The notes: a model not told the origin generated them from the letters alone. Positions 38,884-49,030 are shown, numbered from the stretch's first letter. The stretch: 64,000 nt of DNA from Cryobacterium gelidum (GCF_004403985.1 NZ_SOHL01000020.1:1-64000); one strand, 5' to 3'. Program-made: numbers and translations.

Positions 38884-40464
38884 TTAGGCGGAGAGCGCGG
38901 GCAGAATGACGAACGGGGCGAACTGCGGCTCGATCTCGGGGGTGACGAACGCCGTCACATGGGTGCCGGTCTCCACATATTCGGTCGTCTCGATGCGGCC
39001 TACGTCGTGCAGCACAGCGATAAGGTCGCCGCGGTCGTAGGGAATGAGCAGGTTCAGTTCGATCTGCGGCGTCGGCAGCAGCAGCGCCACTGCGGCGAGC
39101 ACGGTGTCGATGCCCTCGCCGGTGCGGGCCGACACGAACGTCGCCTTCGGCTCCAGGCCTCGCAACACGAGCCTGTCGTCGTCGCTGATCAGGTCACTCT
39201 TGTTGAAGACGACGAGTTCGGGAATGTCGCGGGCACCCACCTCGGAGATGACATCGCGCACGGTGGCGAGTTGCGCGACCGGGTCGGGGTGGGAGCCGTC
39301 GACGACGTGCACGATGACATCAGCGTCGGCGACCTCTTCGAGAGTTGAGCGAAAGGCTTCGACCAGTTGGTGCGGGAGGTTGCGTACGAAGCCGACCGTG
39401 TCGGTGAGGGTATACAGGCGTCCGTCAGTGGTCGTCGATTTGCGCACGGTGGCGTCGAGCGTCGCGAACAGGGAATTCTCGACGAGCACGCCGGCCTTGG
39501 TGATCCGGTTGAGCAGGCTGGACTTGCCGGCGTTGGTATAGCCCACGATGGCCACCGAGGGAACGGCGTTGCGCTTGCGGTTGGCGCGTTTGGCCTCGCG
39601 GGCCGGCTTCATCTCGACCATTTGCTTGCGCAGTTTGGACATCCGGGTATGGATACGACGTCGGTCGAGTTCGATCTTCGTCTCACCGGGGCCACGGGAG
39701 CCCATGCCGGCGCCGGCGCCACCGACCTGGCCACCGGCCTGGCGGGACATCGAGTCGCCCCAGCCGCGCAGGCGGGGAAGCATGTAGGCCATCTGGGCCA
39801 GTTCGACCTGCGCCTTGCCCTCGCGGCTCTTGGCGTGCTGGCTGAAAATATCGAGGATCACTGCGGTGCGGTCGATGACCTTGACCTTGACCACGTCTTC
39901 GAGGGCGCGCCGCTGGCTGGGTGCGAGTTCGGTATCGGCGATGACGGTGTCGGCACCGAGCGCTTTCACGATGTCGGCGACTTCTTGTGCCTTGCCCTTA
40001 CCGAGGTAGGTACTGGGGTCGGGGGTGGCCCGACGTTGCAGTAGGCCATCGAGCACCGTGGCGCCGGCCGTTTCAGCAAGGGCGGCGAGCTCACGCATGG
40101 AGTTTTCAGCGTCGTCTACGGTGCCGTGGGTGTACACGCCCACCAAAACGACGTTTTCGAGGCGCAGTTGGCGGTACTCGACCTCGGTGACGTCTTCGAG
40201 CTCGGTGGAGAGCCCGCCGACGCGGCGCAGGGCGTTACGATCGGCACGTTCGGACTGGTCGCCGTCGTGGTCGCTGCCGTCATACTCACCCGAGGACTGC
40301 TCGTGCAGAGCCTGCGCCGATCCGCTCCGGAACAAGGAGTAGCCGGCAGCCTTGCTGTCGGCGCTGGCCAGCACCCGCGCGACGACATCGTCTGGGTCGA
40401 GGGCAGCGTTTGCGGCCACGTTTTCTACTGCGTCGTTGCCGCGGGGCTCCGTTGGATCATTCAT
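38884..40464 (-). CDS. hflX: Ribosome-associated GTPase HflX
   Basis: A 526-residue Obg-related GTPase that rescues or splits stalled 70S ribosomes. The N-terminal HflX domain ends with GGAGAGMGSRGPGETKIELD and a coiled segment. The G domain begins with Walker A GYTNAGKS at 308-315, followed by TDTVGFVRNLP (G3) and FNKSDL (NKxD). It is divergent from the methyltransferase gene at 40504 across 39 bp. Confidence 0.94.
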   Translation of the reverse strand: MNDPTEPRGNDAVENVAANAALDPDDVVARVLASADSKAAGYSLFRSGSAQALHEQSSGEYDGSDHDGDQSERADRNALRRVGGLSTELEDVTEVEYRQLRLENVVLVGVYTHGTVDDAENSMRELAALAETAGATVLDGLLQRRATPDPSTYLGKGKAQEVADIVKALGADTVIADTELAPSQRRALEDVVKVKVIDRTAVILDIFSQHAKSREGKAQVELAQMAYMLPRLRGWGDSMSRQAGGQVGGAGAGMGSRGPGETKIELDRRRIHTRMSKLRKQMVEMKPAREAKRANRKRNAVPSVAIVGYTNAGKSSLLNRITKAGVLVENSLFATLDATVRKSTTTDGRLYTLTDTVGFVRNLPHQLVEAFRSTLEEVADADVIVHVVDGSHPDPVAQLATVRDVISEVGARDIPELVVFNKSDLISDDDRLVLRGLEPKATFVSARTGEGIDTVLAAVALLLPTPQIELNLLIPYDRGDLIAVLHDVGRIETTEYVETGTHVTAFVTPEIEPQFAPFVILPALSA

Positions 40465-40503
40465 CCCATTAACCTTAGTTCAACGAAGTTGAAAGGTTCC
40501 CTT

Positions 40504-41112
40504 ATGTCGTCCGATCATTATTTCTCTCCGGCGCCCGGCACCGTACTGAAAACTCGCCAGATCACGGTGCAGTTACACGGGCAGGATCGTGAACTGACGA
40601 CCGCCAACTCGGTGTTCAGCCCCGCGCACATCGACACCGGCACCGAAGTTCTGCTCAAGTACGCCCCTCAGCCACCCGTCGACGGTCACTTTCTCGATCT
40701 CGGCTGCGGCTGGGGTCCGATTGCGCTGCACTTGGCGCTCGCCTCCCCTGGCGCTACCGTCTGGGCTGTCGACGTCAACGAGCGGGCGCTCGACCTCGTG
40801 CGCACCAACGCCGCTGCCCTCGGCCTGACCAACATCAACGCGGTACTGGCTCTTGACGTACCCGCGGATATCAGCTTTCGCACCATCTGGTCGAACCCGC
40901 CCATCCGGGTCGGCAAAGACGAACTGCACGGTCTCATGCAGACCTGGCTGCCGCGCCTTGAATCAGAAGCGGATGCCTGGCTCGTCGTGCAGCGCAACCT
41001 CGGCTCGGACTCGCTCCAGCGTTGGCTCTCCGACGAACTCCCGGCCACTTTTGAGACGACGAGGGAGGCCATCAGCAAGGGCTTTCGCGTGCTCCAGGTG
41101 CATCACGACTAA
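40504..41112 (+). CDS. RsmC-like class I SAM methyltransferase
   Basis: A 202-residue methyltransferase. The SAM-binding motif I is [16 protein letters not shown], and SNPPIRVG is the NPP[Y/I] motif of N6/N2 methyltransferases such as RsmC/Rlm[21 protein letters not shown] is the family's typical lead-in. GAAAGG precedes the ATG at 40504. It probably methylates a guanine of rRNA. Its stop overlaps the convergent dapF stop by 4 bp. Confidence 0.88.
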   Translation: MSSDHYFSPAPGTVLKTRQITVQLHGQDRELTTANSVFSPAHIDTGTEVLLKYAPQPPVDGHFLDLGCGWGPIALHLALASPGATVWAVDVNERALDLVRTNAAALGLTNINAVLALDVPADISFRTIWSNPPIRVGKDELHGLMQTWLPRLESEADAWLVVQRNLGSDSLQRWLSDELPATFETTREAISKGFRVLQVHHD

Positions 41113-41990
41113 CCGAGGTTGAGCACCCCGTCGAAAACCAGCTCCGCCGGCCCGGACAACGACACATGCTCGCCGTCCTCGGCCGGGAACATCCGCACCC
41201 CGAGCACGCCGCCCGGCAGTTCTACCCGCCATTGGTGCGGCGCCGACGTGCCGGCCCAGTGCCGGGTGGCGAGGGCGGCCGCGGCTGCACCGGTACCGCA
41301 GGACAAGGTCTCCCCGCTGCCGCGCTCGTGCACGCGCATGCGAAACCGGCCAACGCCGTTGACAACGAGCGGATCGTTCGGCAGCACGAATTCAATGTTG
41401 ACGCCGCCGCCCGGTTCCGGATCGAGCTGCGGAATGAAGGTGAGATCGGCCGCATCGAGTTCATCGTCGTCGGCGAGGGCGACGACCGTGTGCGGGTTTC
41501 CGACGTTGATACCGAGGCCCGGACGCGCCACGGGCAGGTTCTTGGTGCGCACAAGCGGATCGATGCCGTCGAGCTTCCACCGGCCGAGGTCGACCTGAAA
41601 CCCCGAGGCATTGCGCTGCACGTCGCGCACGCCGCCACGGGTGCCGATTGTGAGGGTGTCGCCGGGCTGCAGCTCAGCCAGGTCGTTCTCAATCAAAAAT
41701 TTGGCATACACACGGATGCCGTTACCGCACATCTCTGAGACGGTACCGTCGGCATTCCAGTAGTCCATGAACCACTCGGCCGCGTCGTCTTCGGCGAGGG
41801 ACGCCGCACCGTCTGGCAGGTTTTTGCTGCGCACCGCACGGATGATGCCGTCGGCGCCGACACCGAATTTGCGGTCGCACACGGCGCGGATCTGCCCCGG
41901 GGTGAGCTCCATCGTTCCGTCGGGGTCGGCGAACAGCACAAAGTCGTTACCCGTGCCGTGGCCCTTGGTGAAGTTCAATGTGATGCCCAT
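41109..41990 (-). CDS. dapF: Diaminopimelate epimerase
   Basis: Converts L,L- to meso-diaminopimelate for peptidoglycan and lysine, cofactor-free, using two cysteines. The 293-residue protein has [17 protein letters not shown] at the N terminus, the first active-site cysteine in [10 protein letters not shown] and the second in [13 protein letters not shown]. It lies 52 bp after miaA. Confidence 0.95.
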   Translation of the reverse strand: MGITLNFTKGHGTGNDFVLFADPDGTMELTPGQIRAVCDRKFGVGADGIIRAVRSKNLPDGAASLAEDDAAEWFMDYWNADGTVSEMCGNGIRVYAKFLIENDLAELQPGDTLTIGTRGGVRDVQRNASGFQVDLGRWKLDGIDPLVRTKNLPVARPGLGINVGNPHTVVALADDDELDAADLTFIPQLDPEPGGGVNIEFVLPNDPLVVNGVGRFRMRVHERGSGETLSCGTGAAAAALATRHWAGTSAPHQWRVELPGGVLGVRMFPAEDGEHVSLSGPAELVFDGVLNLG

Positions 41991-42042
41991 GCCTCCAGTT
42001 TACGGGGCGGTGGCTGCACATTGTCCGGGGCGGGCCGAACCG

Positions 42043-43017
42043 TCAACGGGGTGAGGGGACGGAGGCGATCCCCCGCTCGACGTGCGCGAGGGCGTCGTCG
42101 ACCCGCCCGGCCGCATCGGATTCAATCCAGTGAGTGTGTGCGTAGCGTTTGAACCAGCTCACCTGCCGCCGCGCATACCGGCGAGTGAGCTGCTGAGTGG
42201 CTTCGATAGCTTCGACCTGACTGAGGGTGCCGTGCACCTGACCCAACGCCTGGGCGTAGCCGATCGCGCGGCTCGCCGTGACACCGTTCTCGATGCCACG
42301 CGCGAGCAGACCGCGCGCTTCATCGACGATGCCGGCCTCCCACATCCGCTCTACCCGGGTATCGAGCCGGGGGGTGAGTTGTTCTCGCGGGGTGCGCAGG
42401 CCAAGCAGCACACTGGATTGCCAGTACACGGGGTTTTCCGGTAAAGCGGCCACGTGCGGAGCGCCGGTCAGTTCGACGATCTCCAGCGCGCGCACGAGTC
42501 GGCGCCCGTTGCGCGGGCCGATACGCAGGGCGGCCTGCGGGTCGACGGCGTGCAGTCGGGTGTACATCAGCCCCGGTCCAGCGTCGATCAACTCAGCTTC
42601 CAGCCGGCCACGCAGCACTGGATCGGTGCCGGGAAAGCGAAAATCAAACACGACCGAGGAGACGTAGAGTCCGGAGCCGCCGACCAGAATCGGCACGGCC
42701 CCCCGCGCAACGATCGCGGTGACAACCGCGCGGGCATCCCTTTGGTAGTTGCTGACTGTCGCCTCATCCGTCACCTCGAGCACGTCGAGCAGGTGGTGGG
42801 GAATGCCACGACGTTCGGCCAGGGTGAGTTTTGCTGTGCCGATGTCCATGCCGCGGTAGAGCTGCATGGCGTCGGCGTTGACGATCTCCACCGACTGCCC
42901 GCGGGCGATGAGCCGCTCGGCCAGGTCGAGCGACAGCTCCGATTTGCCCGTGCCGGTCGAACCGACAATTGCGATCAGCGCCGCAGTTTCGACGGGCGCC
43001 TCTGGTTCAGACGACAC
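42043..43017 (-). CDS. miaA: tRNA dimethylallyltransferase
   Basis: Adds a dimethylallyl group to A37 of tRNAs reading UNN codons. The 324-residue protein has the P-loop [36 protein letters not shown] and [19 protein letters not shown] start, 5 bp after miaB, whose product performs the next step (methylthiolation) on the same base. Confidence 0.95.
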   Translation of the reverse strand: MSSEPEAPVETAALIAIVGSTGTGKSELSLDLAERLIARGQSVEIVNADAMQLYRGMDIGTAKLTLAERRGIPHHLLDVLEVTDEATVSNYQRDARAVVTAIVARGAVPILVGGSGLYVSSVVFDFRFPGTDPVLRGRLEAELIDAGPGLMYTRLHAVDPQAALRIGPRNGRRLVRALEIVELTGAPHVAALPENPVYWQSSVLLGLRTPREQLTPRLDTRVERMWEAGIVDEARGLLARGIENGVTASRAIGYAQALGQVHGTLSQVEAIEATQQLTRRYARRQVSWFKRYAHTHWIESDAAGRVDDALAHVERGIASVPSPR

Positions 43018-43022
43018 CGTTC

Positions 43023-44666
43023 CTAGCGCTCGTCGTCGTTCACGTTGTAAATGGGAATGGTGGTCGATCCGCCATCGAGGCGCAGCCCGATCGTCGGCAG
43101 CCCGATCGTCGGCAGCCCGATCGTCGGCAGCCCCAGGGAAATCGGACCGGCCCCGCCGGATGCATTGGATGCGCCGCCGTGGGCGGGGACTCCGCAGGAT
43201 TCCGCTTCCATGCGGTCCCAGGCATCCCCGGCACGCGTCGACCGGATGCGCAGGGGCGCGCCGTCTGTCGAGTCGGCGATGAGGTGGAACGGTGCTGCCT
43301 GGGTGACGATGACGGTGACCATGTCGCCGGGACGGGGGCGGGCCGAACCGGCCGGAACATCAAAGTGTACGAGGCGGCTATCGGGGGCGCGTCCGCTCAG
43401 GCGATGGGTATCACTGTCTTTGCGGCCGCCGTTGGCGACGAGTAATTCGACCTCACGGCCGATGATCGCTTCGTTCTCTTCGAGGGAGATGCGTTCCTGC
43501 AGGGCCGCGAGACGCTCATAACGGTCCTGCACGATGACCTTGGGAACCTGGTCGGGCATGGTCGCGGCCGGAGTTCCGGGACGAATGGAGTACTGGAAGG
43601 TGAATGCCGTCGCGAACCGCGCTTGCTCGACGACGCGCAGGGTCTCCTGAAAGTCTTCCTCGGTCTCTCCGGGGAAGCCCACGATGATGTCGGTGCTGAT
43701 GGCCGCGTTGGGCATCTGCGCACGCACCCGGTCAAGAATTCCGAGGAACTTCGCCCCGCGGTAGGAGCGGCGCATCGACTTGAGGATGCGGTCCGAGCCG
43801 GACTGCAGCGGCATGTGCAGCTGCGGCATGACGGCGGGCGTTTCGGCCATGGCATCGATGACGTCATCGGTGAAGGCTGCGGGGTGCGGACTGGTGAAGC
43901 GGATGCGCTCCAGCCCCTCGATTTTGCCGGCCGCGCGCAACAGCTTGCCGAAGGCGAGGCGGTCACCGAACTCGACCCCGTAGGAGTTGACGTTCTGGCC
44001 GAGCAGGGTGACCTCGATGGCGCCGTCGTCGACGAGTGCCTGAATTTCGGCGAGGATCTCACCCGGACGGCGGTCTTTTTCTTTGCCGCGCAGGGCCGGC
44101 ACGATGCAGAAGGTGCAGGTGTTGTTGCAACCGACGGAGATGGAGACCCAGCCGCTGTAGCTGGAGTCCCGCTTGGTCGGCAGGGTGGAGGGGAAGGTCT
44201 CGAGCGCTTCGAGAATTTCGAGCTGAGCCTCGCCGTTGTGCCGTGCACGCTCCAGCAGGCTGGGCAGGGAGCCCATGTTGTGGGTGCCGAAGACCACGTC
44301 GACCCACGGCGCCTTCTCGAGGATGGTGGTTTTGTCCTTCTGGGCGAGGCAACCGCCGACGGCGATCTGCATGCCGGCGTGCTTGCGCTTGACCGAGGCG
44401 AGGTAGCCGAGGTTGCCGTAGAGCTTGTTGTCGGCGTTCTCGCGCACCGCGCAGGTGTTGATCACCACGATGTCGGCTTCGCCGCCGTTTGCCGAGACAT
44501 AGCCGGCAGCTTCGAGCGAGCCGCTGAGCCGTTCGGAGTCGTGCACATTCATCTGGCAGCCGAAGGTGCGTACCTCGTAGGTGCGCGCGCGCCCCGAGTC
44601 GTCGATCGCGGCTGCCGAGGGGGTGATCACGGTACGGCGGGCTTGTTCGGGGGCGACGATACTCAT
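43023..44666 (-). CDS. miaB: tRNA-2-methylthio-N6-dimethylallyladenosine synthase
   Basis: Radical-SAM methylthiotransferase of 547 residues. The N-terminal domain ligates a cluster with Cys37, Cys72 and Cys106. The radical-SAM motif CNNTCTFC provides Cys180, Cys184 and Cys187. The TRAM domain follows about residues 410-475. The final ~70 residues are an extension, with three identical pentapeptides around residues 514-528 encoded by 15-bp repeats and ending NDDER; this tail is outside the usual family length of about 500. Confidence 0.95.
   Translation of the reverse strand: MSIVAPEQARRTVITPSAAAIDDSGRARTYEVRTFGCQMNVHDSERLSGSLEAAGYVSANGGEADIVVINTCAVRENADNKLYGNLGYLASVKRKHAGMQIAVGGCLAQKDKTTILEKAPWVDVVFGTHNMGSLPSLLERARHNGEAQLEILEALETFPSTLPTKRDSSYSGWVSISVGCNNTCTFCIVPALRGKEKDRRPGEILAEIQALVDDGAIEVTLLGQNVNSYGVEFGDRLAFGKLLRAAGKIEGLERIRFTSPHPAAFTDDVIDAMAETPAVMPQLHMPLQSGSDRILKSMRRSYRGAKFLGILDRVRAQMPNAAISTDIIVGFPGETEEDFQETLRVVEQARFATAFTFQYSIRPGTPAATMPDQVPKVIVQDRYERLAALQERISLEENEAIIGREVELLVANGGRKDSDTHRLSGRAPDSRLVHFDVPAGSARPRPGDMVTVIVTQAAPFHLIADSTDGAPLRIRSTRAGDAWDRMEAESCGVPAHGGASNASGGAGPISLGLPTIGLPTIGLPTIGLRLDGGSTTIPIYNVNDDER
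43083..43127 (-). repeat. 15-bp tandem repeat in the miaB tail, 3 identical units
   Basis: Units at 43083, 43098 and 43113 (CAGCCCGATCGTCGG) are identical and encode repeated GLPTI in the MiaB C-terminal extension. Identity of the copies indicates recent slippage. Confidence 0.95.
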
Positions 44667-44727
44667 AGTGGGTATAGTTTACGCGAGCAATTCGGTGTGC
44701 GGGCCGTGTGCGCTGAGTGACCCGGTA

Positions 44728-45549
44728 TCAGCGGAATCGCACGCGGGAGGCGCCACCGCCGCCGCGGCTGTCCATGGCGGCCTTCACCGCGAGTCGAACC
44801 AGTGTCGAGCTGTAACCCTTGCGCATCAGAAAACCGGTGAGGCGGCGGTCGATGGTCTGGTCGTCGAAGCGTTCCATTTGCGCGATGCGCTTGGTGGCCA
44901 GGTCGATCGCGCGTTCGGCTTCATCGTCGGGAAGTTCTTCGAGCTTGTCCAGCATGACGCCCGGGTCGAGCTTGCGCCGACGCATCTCGGCTTCAACGCC
45001 GGTGCGGCCGAGGCCCTTGCGCACGTTGTGGCTGTGGATGATCTGATCGGCGAGCCTGGCCTCATCGAGGTAGTTCATTTCAAGGAACTTCTCGATGATC
45101 TCACTCGCCTCACCGGAGTCGACCCCGGTGGTGCCGAGCACCAGGAGGGCCTCGACCGTGGAAAGGGAGCGGCCCCGCAGCCGGTGCAGCAGTACCTTTT
45201 CAGCCCGCTCACGCTCGTCGAGCGCGTCGGCGGCGAAGTCGGCCTCATCGTTGGCGTCTTCGTCGATGTGGTCGCTGGTTCTTGGGTCCGTGTCGGACTC
45301 ATCGGCGGCAGCGGCGGCCTCCGCGGTAGCAGCGGCCGCGGTAGCAGCGGCCGCGGTAGCAGCGGCCTCCGCGGTAGCAGCGGCCTCAGCACCAGCAGCG
45401 CCTTCGATGTCGGTGACGCCGTCAACGGGCCGCGGCTGCAGCGGTGAACGACGTTTCATACCCGGTGCCGCCCCGGGCAGGTAGGTCACGGGGGCCAAAC
45501 CGGCGTCTGCGCGTTCTGTTGCATCATCCTGGGGTTCAAAATGAACCAT
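44728..45549 (-). CDS. recX: Regulatory protein RecX
   Basis: Modulates RecA filament activity. The C-terminal ~150 residues have the three-helix RecX repeats (LLHRLRGRSLSTVEALLVL, EMNYLDEARLADQIIHSHN-like, RKGYSSTLVRLAVKAAM). The N-terminal ~110 residues are an unusual extension, with an alanine-rich stretch at about 51-76 coded by a GGTAGCAGCGGCC-type repeat and a following acidic segment. It lies 47 bp after recA on the same strand. Confidence 0.9.
   Translation of the reverse strand: MVHFEPQDDATERADAGLAPVTYLPGAAPGMKRRSPLQPRPVDGVTDIEGAAGAEAAATAEAAATAAAATAAAATAEAAAAADESDTDPRTSDHIDEDANDEADFAADALDERERAEKVLLHRLRGRSLSTVEALLVLGTTGVDSGEASEIIEKFLEMNYLDEARLADQIIHSHNVRKGLGRTGVEAEMRRRKLDPGVMLDKLEELPDDEAERAIDLATKRIAQMERFDDQTIDRRLTGFLMRKGYSSTLVRLAVKAAMDSRGGGGASRVRFR
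45321..45399 (-). repeat. Alanine-encoding repeat in recX (15/18-bp units)
   Basis: About five units built on GCAGCGGCC(TCC)GCGGTA encode AAATAEAAATAAAATA-type sequence in RecX. Units differ by 3 bp (15 or 18), always preserving the frame. Confidence 0.85.
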
Positions 45550-45596
45550 TCCCGTGACCTGCCTTTCGGTGTGTGTAATAGTGCCGTGTTGCTCTG

Positions 45597-46745
45597 TTAC
45601 GCGCTCTTGCGGGCGGCCGGGGCCACCTTGGTGACGATCGGGCCGCCGCTGAGTAGGGTCGCAGCATCCGCTTCGGCCTTGGCCTTGGTTTCGGCCTCCA
45701 GCGCAATGGCCGCAGCGGCCTTCTCGGCCGCCTTGGCCGCGATGCCTTCGGGACCGATGCCGAGCTTGATCAGAATCTTGCGCTCGATCTCGTTGGCCAT
45801 ATCAGGGTTCCTGAGCAGGAAGTTGCGCGAGTTTTCTTTACCCTGGCCGAGCTGGTCGCCGTCATAGGTGTACCAGGCGCCCGACTTCTTGACGATCCCC
45901 TGGTCGACACCGAAGTCGATCAGGCTGCCCTCACGGGAGATGCCGATGCCGTAGATGATGTCGAACTCGGCCTGCTTGAAGGGCGGCGCCATCTTGTTCT
46001 TGACAACCTTCACCCGGGTACGGTTGCCGATGGCCTCTGTTCCGTCTTTCAAAGTCTCAATGCGACGGATGTCGAGGCGCACCGAAGCGTAGAACTTGAG
46101 TGCCTTACCGCCCGAGGTAGTCTCGGGGCTGCCGAAGAACACGCCGATCTTTTCGCGCAGCTGGTTGATGAAGATCATGGTGGTGTTGGTCTGGCTGAGG
46201 CCACCGGTGAGCTTGCGCAGGGCCTGGGACATGAGGCGGGCCTGGAGGCCGACGTGGGAGTCACCCATCTCGCCCTCGATCTCGGCGCGCGGCACGAGGG
46301 CGGCAACGGAGTCGACGACGATGAGGTCGATGGATCCGCTTCGCACGAGCATGTCGGCGATTTCGAGGGCTTGCTCACCGGTGTCGGGCTGCGAGACCAG
46401 GAGGGCGTCGATGTCGACGCCGAGCTTCTTGGCGTATTCCGGGTCGAGGGCATGCTCGGCGTCGATAAAGGCGGCAATGCCACCATTCTTCTGCGCATTT
46501 GCGATGGCGTGCAGGGTGAGCGTGGTCTTTCCCGAGGATTCCGGGCCATAGATTTCAACGATGCGGCCGCGCGGCAGCCCGCCGACGCCGAGCGCGACAT
46601 CCAGGGCGATCGACCCGGTCGAAATGGTTTCAACGGGAGCGCGCTCGTCGCTGCCGAGGCGCATCACCGATCCCTTGCCGAACTGACGGTCGATCTGCGC
46701 GAGGGCAGTTTCGAGGGCTTTTTCGCGGTTCGCTTGTGATGCCAT
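45597..46745 (-). CDS. recA: Recombinase RecA
   Basis: Strand-exchange protein and co-protease for LexA, 382 residues from the ATG at 46745, which has AGGAGAAA upstream. [20 protein letters not shown] opens it. Walker A GPESSGKT is at 67-74, and the L2 loop [16 protein letters not shown] is present. The C-terminal ~45 residues are an Ala/Lys-rich tail. It is driven by the SOS-boxed promoter at 46962-46990, giving a leader of about 210 nt, and is followed by recX. Confidence 0.97.
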   Translation of the reverse strand: MASQANREKALETALAQIDRQFGKGSVMRLGSDERAPVETISTGSIALDVALGVGGLPRGRIVEIYGPESSGKTTLTLHAIANAQKNGGIAAFIDAEHALDPEYAKKLGVDIDALLVSQPDTGEQALEIADMLVRSGSIDLIVVDSVAALVPRAEIEGEMGDSHVGLQARLMSQALRKLTGGLSQTNTTMIFINQLREKIGVFFGSPETTSGGKALKFYASVRLDIRRIETLKDGTEAIGNRTRVKVVKNKMAPPFKQAEFDIIYGIGISREGSLIDFGVDQGIVKKSGAWYTYDGDQLGQGKENSRNFLLRNPDMANEIERKILIKLGIGPEGIAAKAAEKAAAAIALEAETKAKAEADAATLLSGGPIVTKVAPAARKSA

Positions 46746-46961
46746 GGTCGTTTCTCCTGGGTTCTGCGCGGTCGTCGTGACGATGTGCATGGTGGCGCCT
46801 ATAGGCTGTCGACCCGCACACCGGGAGGACCCCGATGCCCGTTTCGACAAGGCAAATGCTGACTTTCTCGGACAAATTCGACTGTACGCCGCACCTCCGA
46901 CATTGGCCGGGAGCACGTTCGAACGGTACACAATCTGTCAGATCGTCTGCTGTAGAGGAGC

Positions 46962-46990
46962 CTATCAAGCCCGAACAGGTATTCGAGCAA
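46962..46990 (-). promoter_or_regulatory. recA promoter
   Basis: TTGCTC (46985-46990), 17 bp, TGATAG (46962-46967) on the minus strand. The spacer contains most of the SOS box, so LexA binding would occlude RNA polymerase. Confidence 0.55.
46971..46986. promoter_or_regulatory. LexA (SOS) box of recA
   Basis: CCGAAC-AGGT-ATTCGA matches TCGAAC-N4-GTTCGA at 10 of 12 positions. It is placed between the -35 and -10 boxes of the recA promoter and is the best SOS box in the window. Confidence 0.75.
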
Positions 46991-47051
46991 CGCCAGGGAT
47001 ATTTTGCGGCGTGTCGAAATGCCAGCCGAAGGCGAAGCAACCCAATTGGCG

Positions 47052-47276
47052 CTACTGGCGGGGCGCTGGAGTGCCGGCACCGTACCAGCGGCTGCGGGGA
47101 ACGTCGACCTCGGCGCAGAGCGCCAACCAGACTTCGCGGGCGGGAACACCGGCGGCGAGGGCTTGGTCCGCGGTTCGACCCCCAAGCGGAGTAAGCACAA
47201 GGTCGCCGGTGAGAACGCGCCCGTAGGCGTCGCCGAACTCGTTTTTCATCGCGGTGCGAAATTCACTCAGTCGCAC
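47052..47276 (-). CDS. DUF3046 protein
   Basis: A 74-residue actinobacterial protein of unknown function: MRLSEFRTAMKNEFGDAYG, LTGDLVLTPLGGRTADQAL and VPAREVWLALCAEVDVP. The GTG at 47276 is the start: it gives the family N terminus and has AGAAGGAG ideally spaced. The family is typically found between clgR and recA, as here. Confidence 0.85.
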   Translation of the reverse strand: MRLSEFRTAMKNEFGDAYGRVLTGDLVLTPLGGRTADQALAAGVPAREVWLALCAEVDVPRSRWYGAGTPAPRQ

Positions 47277-47334
47277 GACGCTCCTTCTACCTGGCTCTGG
47301 TACACAGTCGCTCCTGAAATGACAATGCTCCCGA

Positions 47335-47377
47335 CATGACACCACCGCCGACACGCAGTGTCGGCGGTGGTGTCATG
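47335..47377. terminator. Perfect 19-bp palindrome downstream of clgR
   Basis: A 19-bp perfect stem, beginning CATGACACC and containing ACCGCCGACA, with a 5-nt loop CGCAG. It lies 26 bp after the clgR stop and 58 bp before DUF3046. No U-tract follows on either strand, so it may act as a rho-assisted terminator or RNA-stability element. Confidence 0.6.
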
Positions 47378-47402
47378 ATGTGGTTCCTCAAGCGGTTCCT
47401 GA

Positions 47403-47711
47403 CTACCGCACCATGAAATCGACATCGAACGTGTTGACGAGCTCGTCCGGCACGGTATCCGGGAACTGGTCGACTCCTTCGATGACGGCGAGACGGTCAC
47501 CAACTTCGCGCATGATGACCGAGATCGGGGTGTCTAATGCGTCGGCAACAGACGCGAGGATCTCCGAGGAGGCCTCTTTCTGTCCACGTTCTACCTCACT
47601 GAGGTAGCCGAGCGCGACACTGGCTTTGCTTGCGACCTGACGCAGGGTACGCCCCTTTTGCAGGCGGAAGTCCCTGAGCACATCGCCGATTTCCTGACGA
47701 ACAAGAATCAT
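47403..47711 (-). CDS. clgR: XRE-family regulator ClgR
   Basis: A 102-residue helix-turn-helix protein (LRDFRLQKGRTLRQVASKAS, GYLSEVERGQKEASSEIL) that in actinobacteria activates clp protease and other stress genes. AAGGAGG lies 6 bp before the ATG. The order cinA-clgR-DUF3046-recA is as expected. I see no clear ClgR operator upstream. ClgR is itself degraded by ClpP in characterised species via its C-terminal tail. Confidence 0.85.
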   Translation of the reverse strand: MILVRQEIGDVLRDFRLQKGRTLRQVASKASVALGYLSEVERGQKEASSEILASVADALDTPISVIMREVGDRLAVIEGVDQFPDTVPDELVNTFDVDFMVR

Positions 47712-47868
47712 CGGAACCTCCTTCTAATGCCTAATAGCTTGAGCCTATGACAACCGGACTGCCGTGCTGGACGCTTACAATACTGCATTCATCCGACTCG
47801 ATGACATTACCGAGAATCACTGGGCTTTGCTTGTGAATGTCCTCGATGTAACCAGCCCGTAAGAGGAA

Positions 47869-48447
47869 CTATTCCGCGTCCCCGTGCCCTATCAGCGCAC
47901 GCACAGCATCGATGGCCTGCCGCACTGTTTCGGCGCGAATTTCGGCTCGGTTGCCGCCAAGATGTAGCGACACAGCCCAGGAAGCGGTGCCTTTGGACAG
48001 GCCGATAAACACCGTTCCGGCCGAGTGTCCGTCGGCGGAGCCGGGCCCGGCCACGCCGGTAGTAGACACGCCGATATCGGCGCGCACCTCGTTGACCGCG
48101 AGCAGGGCGCGCACGCCGACCGCCATCTGCTTGGCGACATCGGCGTGCACGGGGCCGTGCACGTTGAGCACACTGCTGTCGACGTGGAGCAGACTGCGTT
48201 TAAGAGAGGTGTCGTACGCGACCACTCCCCCGCGCAGCACAGCGGATGCGCCGGGGATACGCACGAGTTCGGCCACAAGCAGGCCCCCGGTCAATGACTC
48301 AGCGACGGCGATGGTGAGACGGCGGGCGGTGAGCTCCGCGATCAGCTCGGCCGCCGCATCCACCTGACCAGCCGCCGGCCCGGCTGATTCAGGCGAGTGA
48401 ATGACGGGCATTGACGACGTGATCGGAGCAGAGTCAGGCAACGTCAT
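47869..48447 (-). CDS. cinA: CinA C-terminal-type nicotinamide-nucleotide amidase (PncC)
   Basis: A 192-residue protein made only of the CinA C-terminal domain: ESLTGGLL, RGGVVAYDTSLKRSLL and STTGVAGPGSADG. This domain deamidates nicotinamide mononucleotide in pyridine-nucleotide recycling. The N-terminal competence-type domain is absent, as in most actinobacteria. Its start overlaps the pgsA stop by 14 bp. The usual name for this stand-alone form is PncC or CinA-family. Confidence 0.88.
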   Translation of the reverse strand: MTLPDSAPITSSMPVIHSPESAGPAAGQVDAAAELIAELTARRLTIAVAESLTGGLLVAELVRIPGASAVLRGGVVAYDTSLKRSLLHVDSSVLNVHGPVHADVAKQMAVGVRALLAVNEVRADIGVSTTGVAGPGSADGHSAGTVFIGLSKGTASWAVSLHLGGNRAEIRAETVRQAIDAVRALIGHGDAE

Positions 48448-49027
48448 GCTTTCGCAGTCGCCAGGCCGAGACGAGGTAGTCGAGGCCGGATGCCACGGTC
48501 AGGACGAGAGCAATGGTCATGGTGGCCGTGTTGACCCAGTCCACCCAGTCGCCGAAGACCAGCTGGAACGGGAGCAGCGCGAGCGCGATAGCCACAGACT
48601 GGGCAATGGTCTTGAGCTTGCCGCCGCGGCTGGCCGGAATGACCCGGTCACGCAGCATGACGAACCGAAACACGGTGATGCCGATTTCGCGCAGAAGAAT
48701 GACGATGGTCACCCACCAGGGCAGCTCGTCGAGGATGGACAGGCAGACCAAGGCACCACCGGTGAGGATCTTGTCGGCGATCGGGTCGAGAATCTTGCCG
48801 AGGTCAGTCACCAGATTATGTCGCCGGGCGATCATGCCGTCGATACCGTCGGTAGCGATCGCGATGATGAACAGCACGGCGGCCGCCCAGCGCAGGGCGT
48901 CATGGGCGCCATTGTCGGCCAGCAGCATCCAGATGAAGACCGGAGCGAGCAGAATGCGCACGACCGTGATCAGGTTGGGCACGTTCCAGTTGCTGGGGCG
49001 GGTGACGGATTCGTGCGGTGTCGCCAT
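48434..49027 (-). CDS. pgsA: CDP-diacylglycerol-glycerol-3-phosphate 3-phosphatidyltransferase
   Basis: Membrane enzyme making phosphatidylglycerol phosphate, 197 residues with four to five helices. The CDP-alcohol phosphotransferase motif is DGIDGMIARRHNLVTDLGKI followed by LDPIADK, with the four invariant aspartates. It starts 3 bp after the ftsK stop. Confidence 0.93.
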   Translation of the reverse strand: MATPHESVTRPSNWNVPNLITVVRILLAPVFIWMLLADNGAHDALRWAAAVLFIIAIATDGIDGMIARRHNLVTDLGKILDPIADKILTGGALVCLSILDELPWWVTIVILLREIGITVFRFVMLRDRVIPASRGGKLKTIAQSVAIALALLPFQLVFGDWVDWVNTATMTIALVLTVASGLDYLVSAWRLRKHDVA

Positions 49028-49030
49028 GGT

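Larger units (their letters stand above)
46746..47051. other. recA leader and promoter region
   Basis: 306 bp between recA and the DUF3046 gene, with the SOS-regulated promoter near its far end and a long untranslated leader. Within the leader is a 10-bp perfect palindrome CGTTCGAACG (46916-46925), which contains two overlapping half-SOS words but not a full box. No coding sequence is convincing. Confidence 0.6.

Noticed and set aside
45597-46931. RecA starting at 46931
   Set aside because: The family starts at MASQANREK; the ATG at 46745 has AGGAGAAA, and the upstream codons lie in the untranslated leader.
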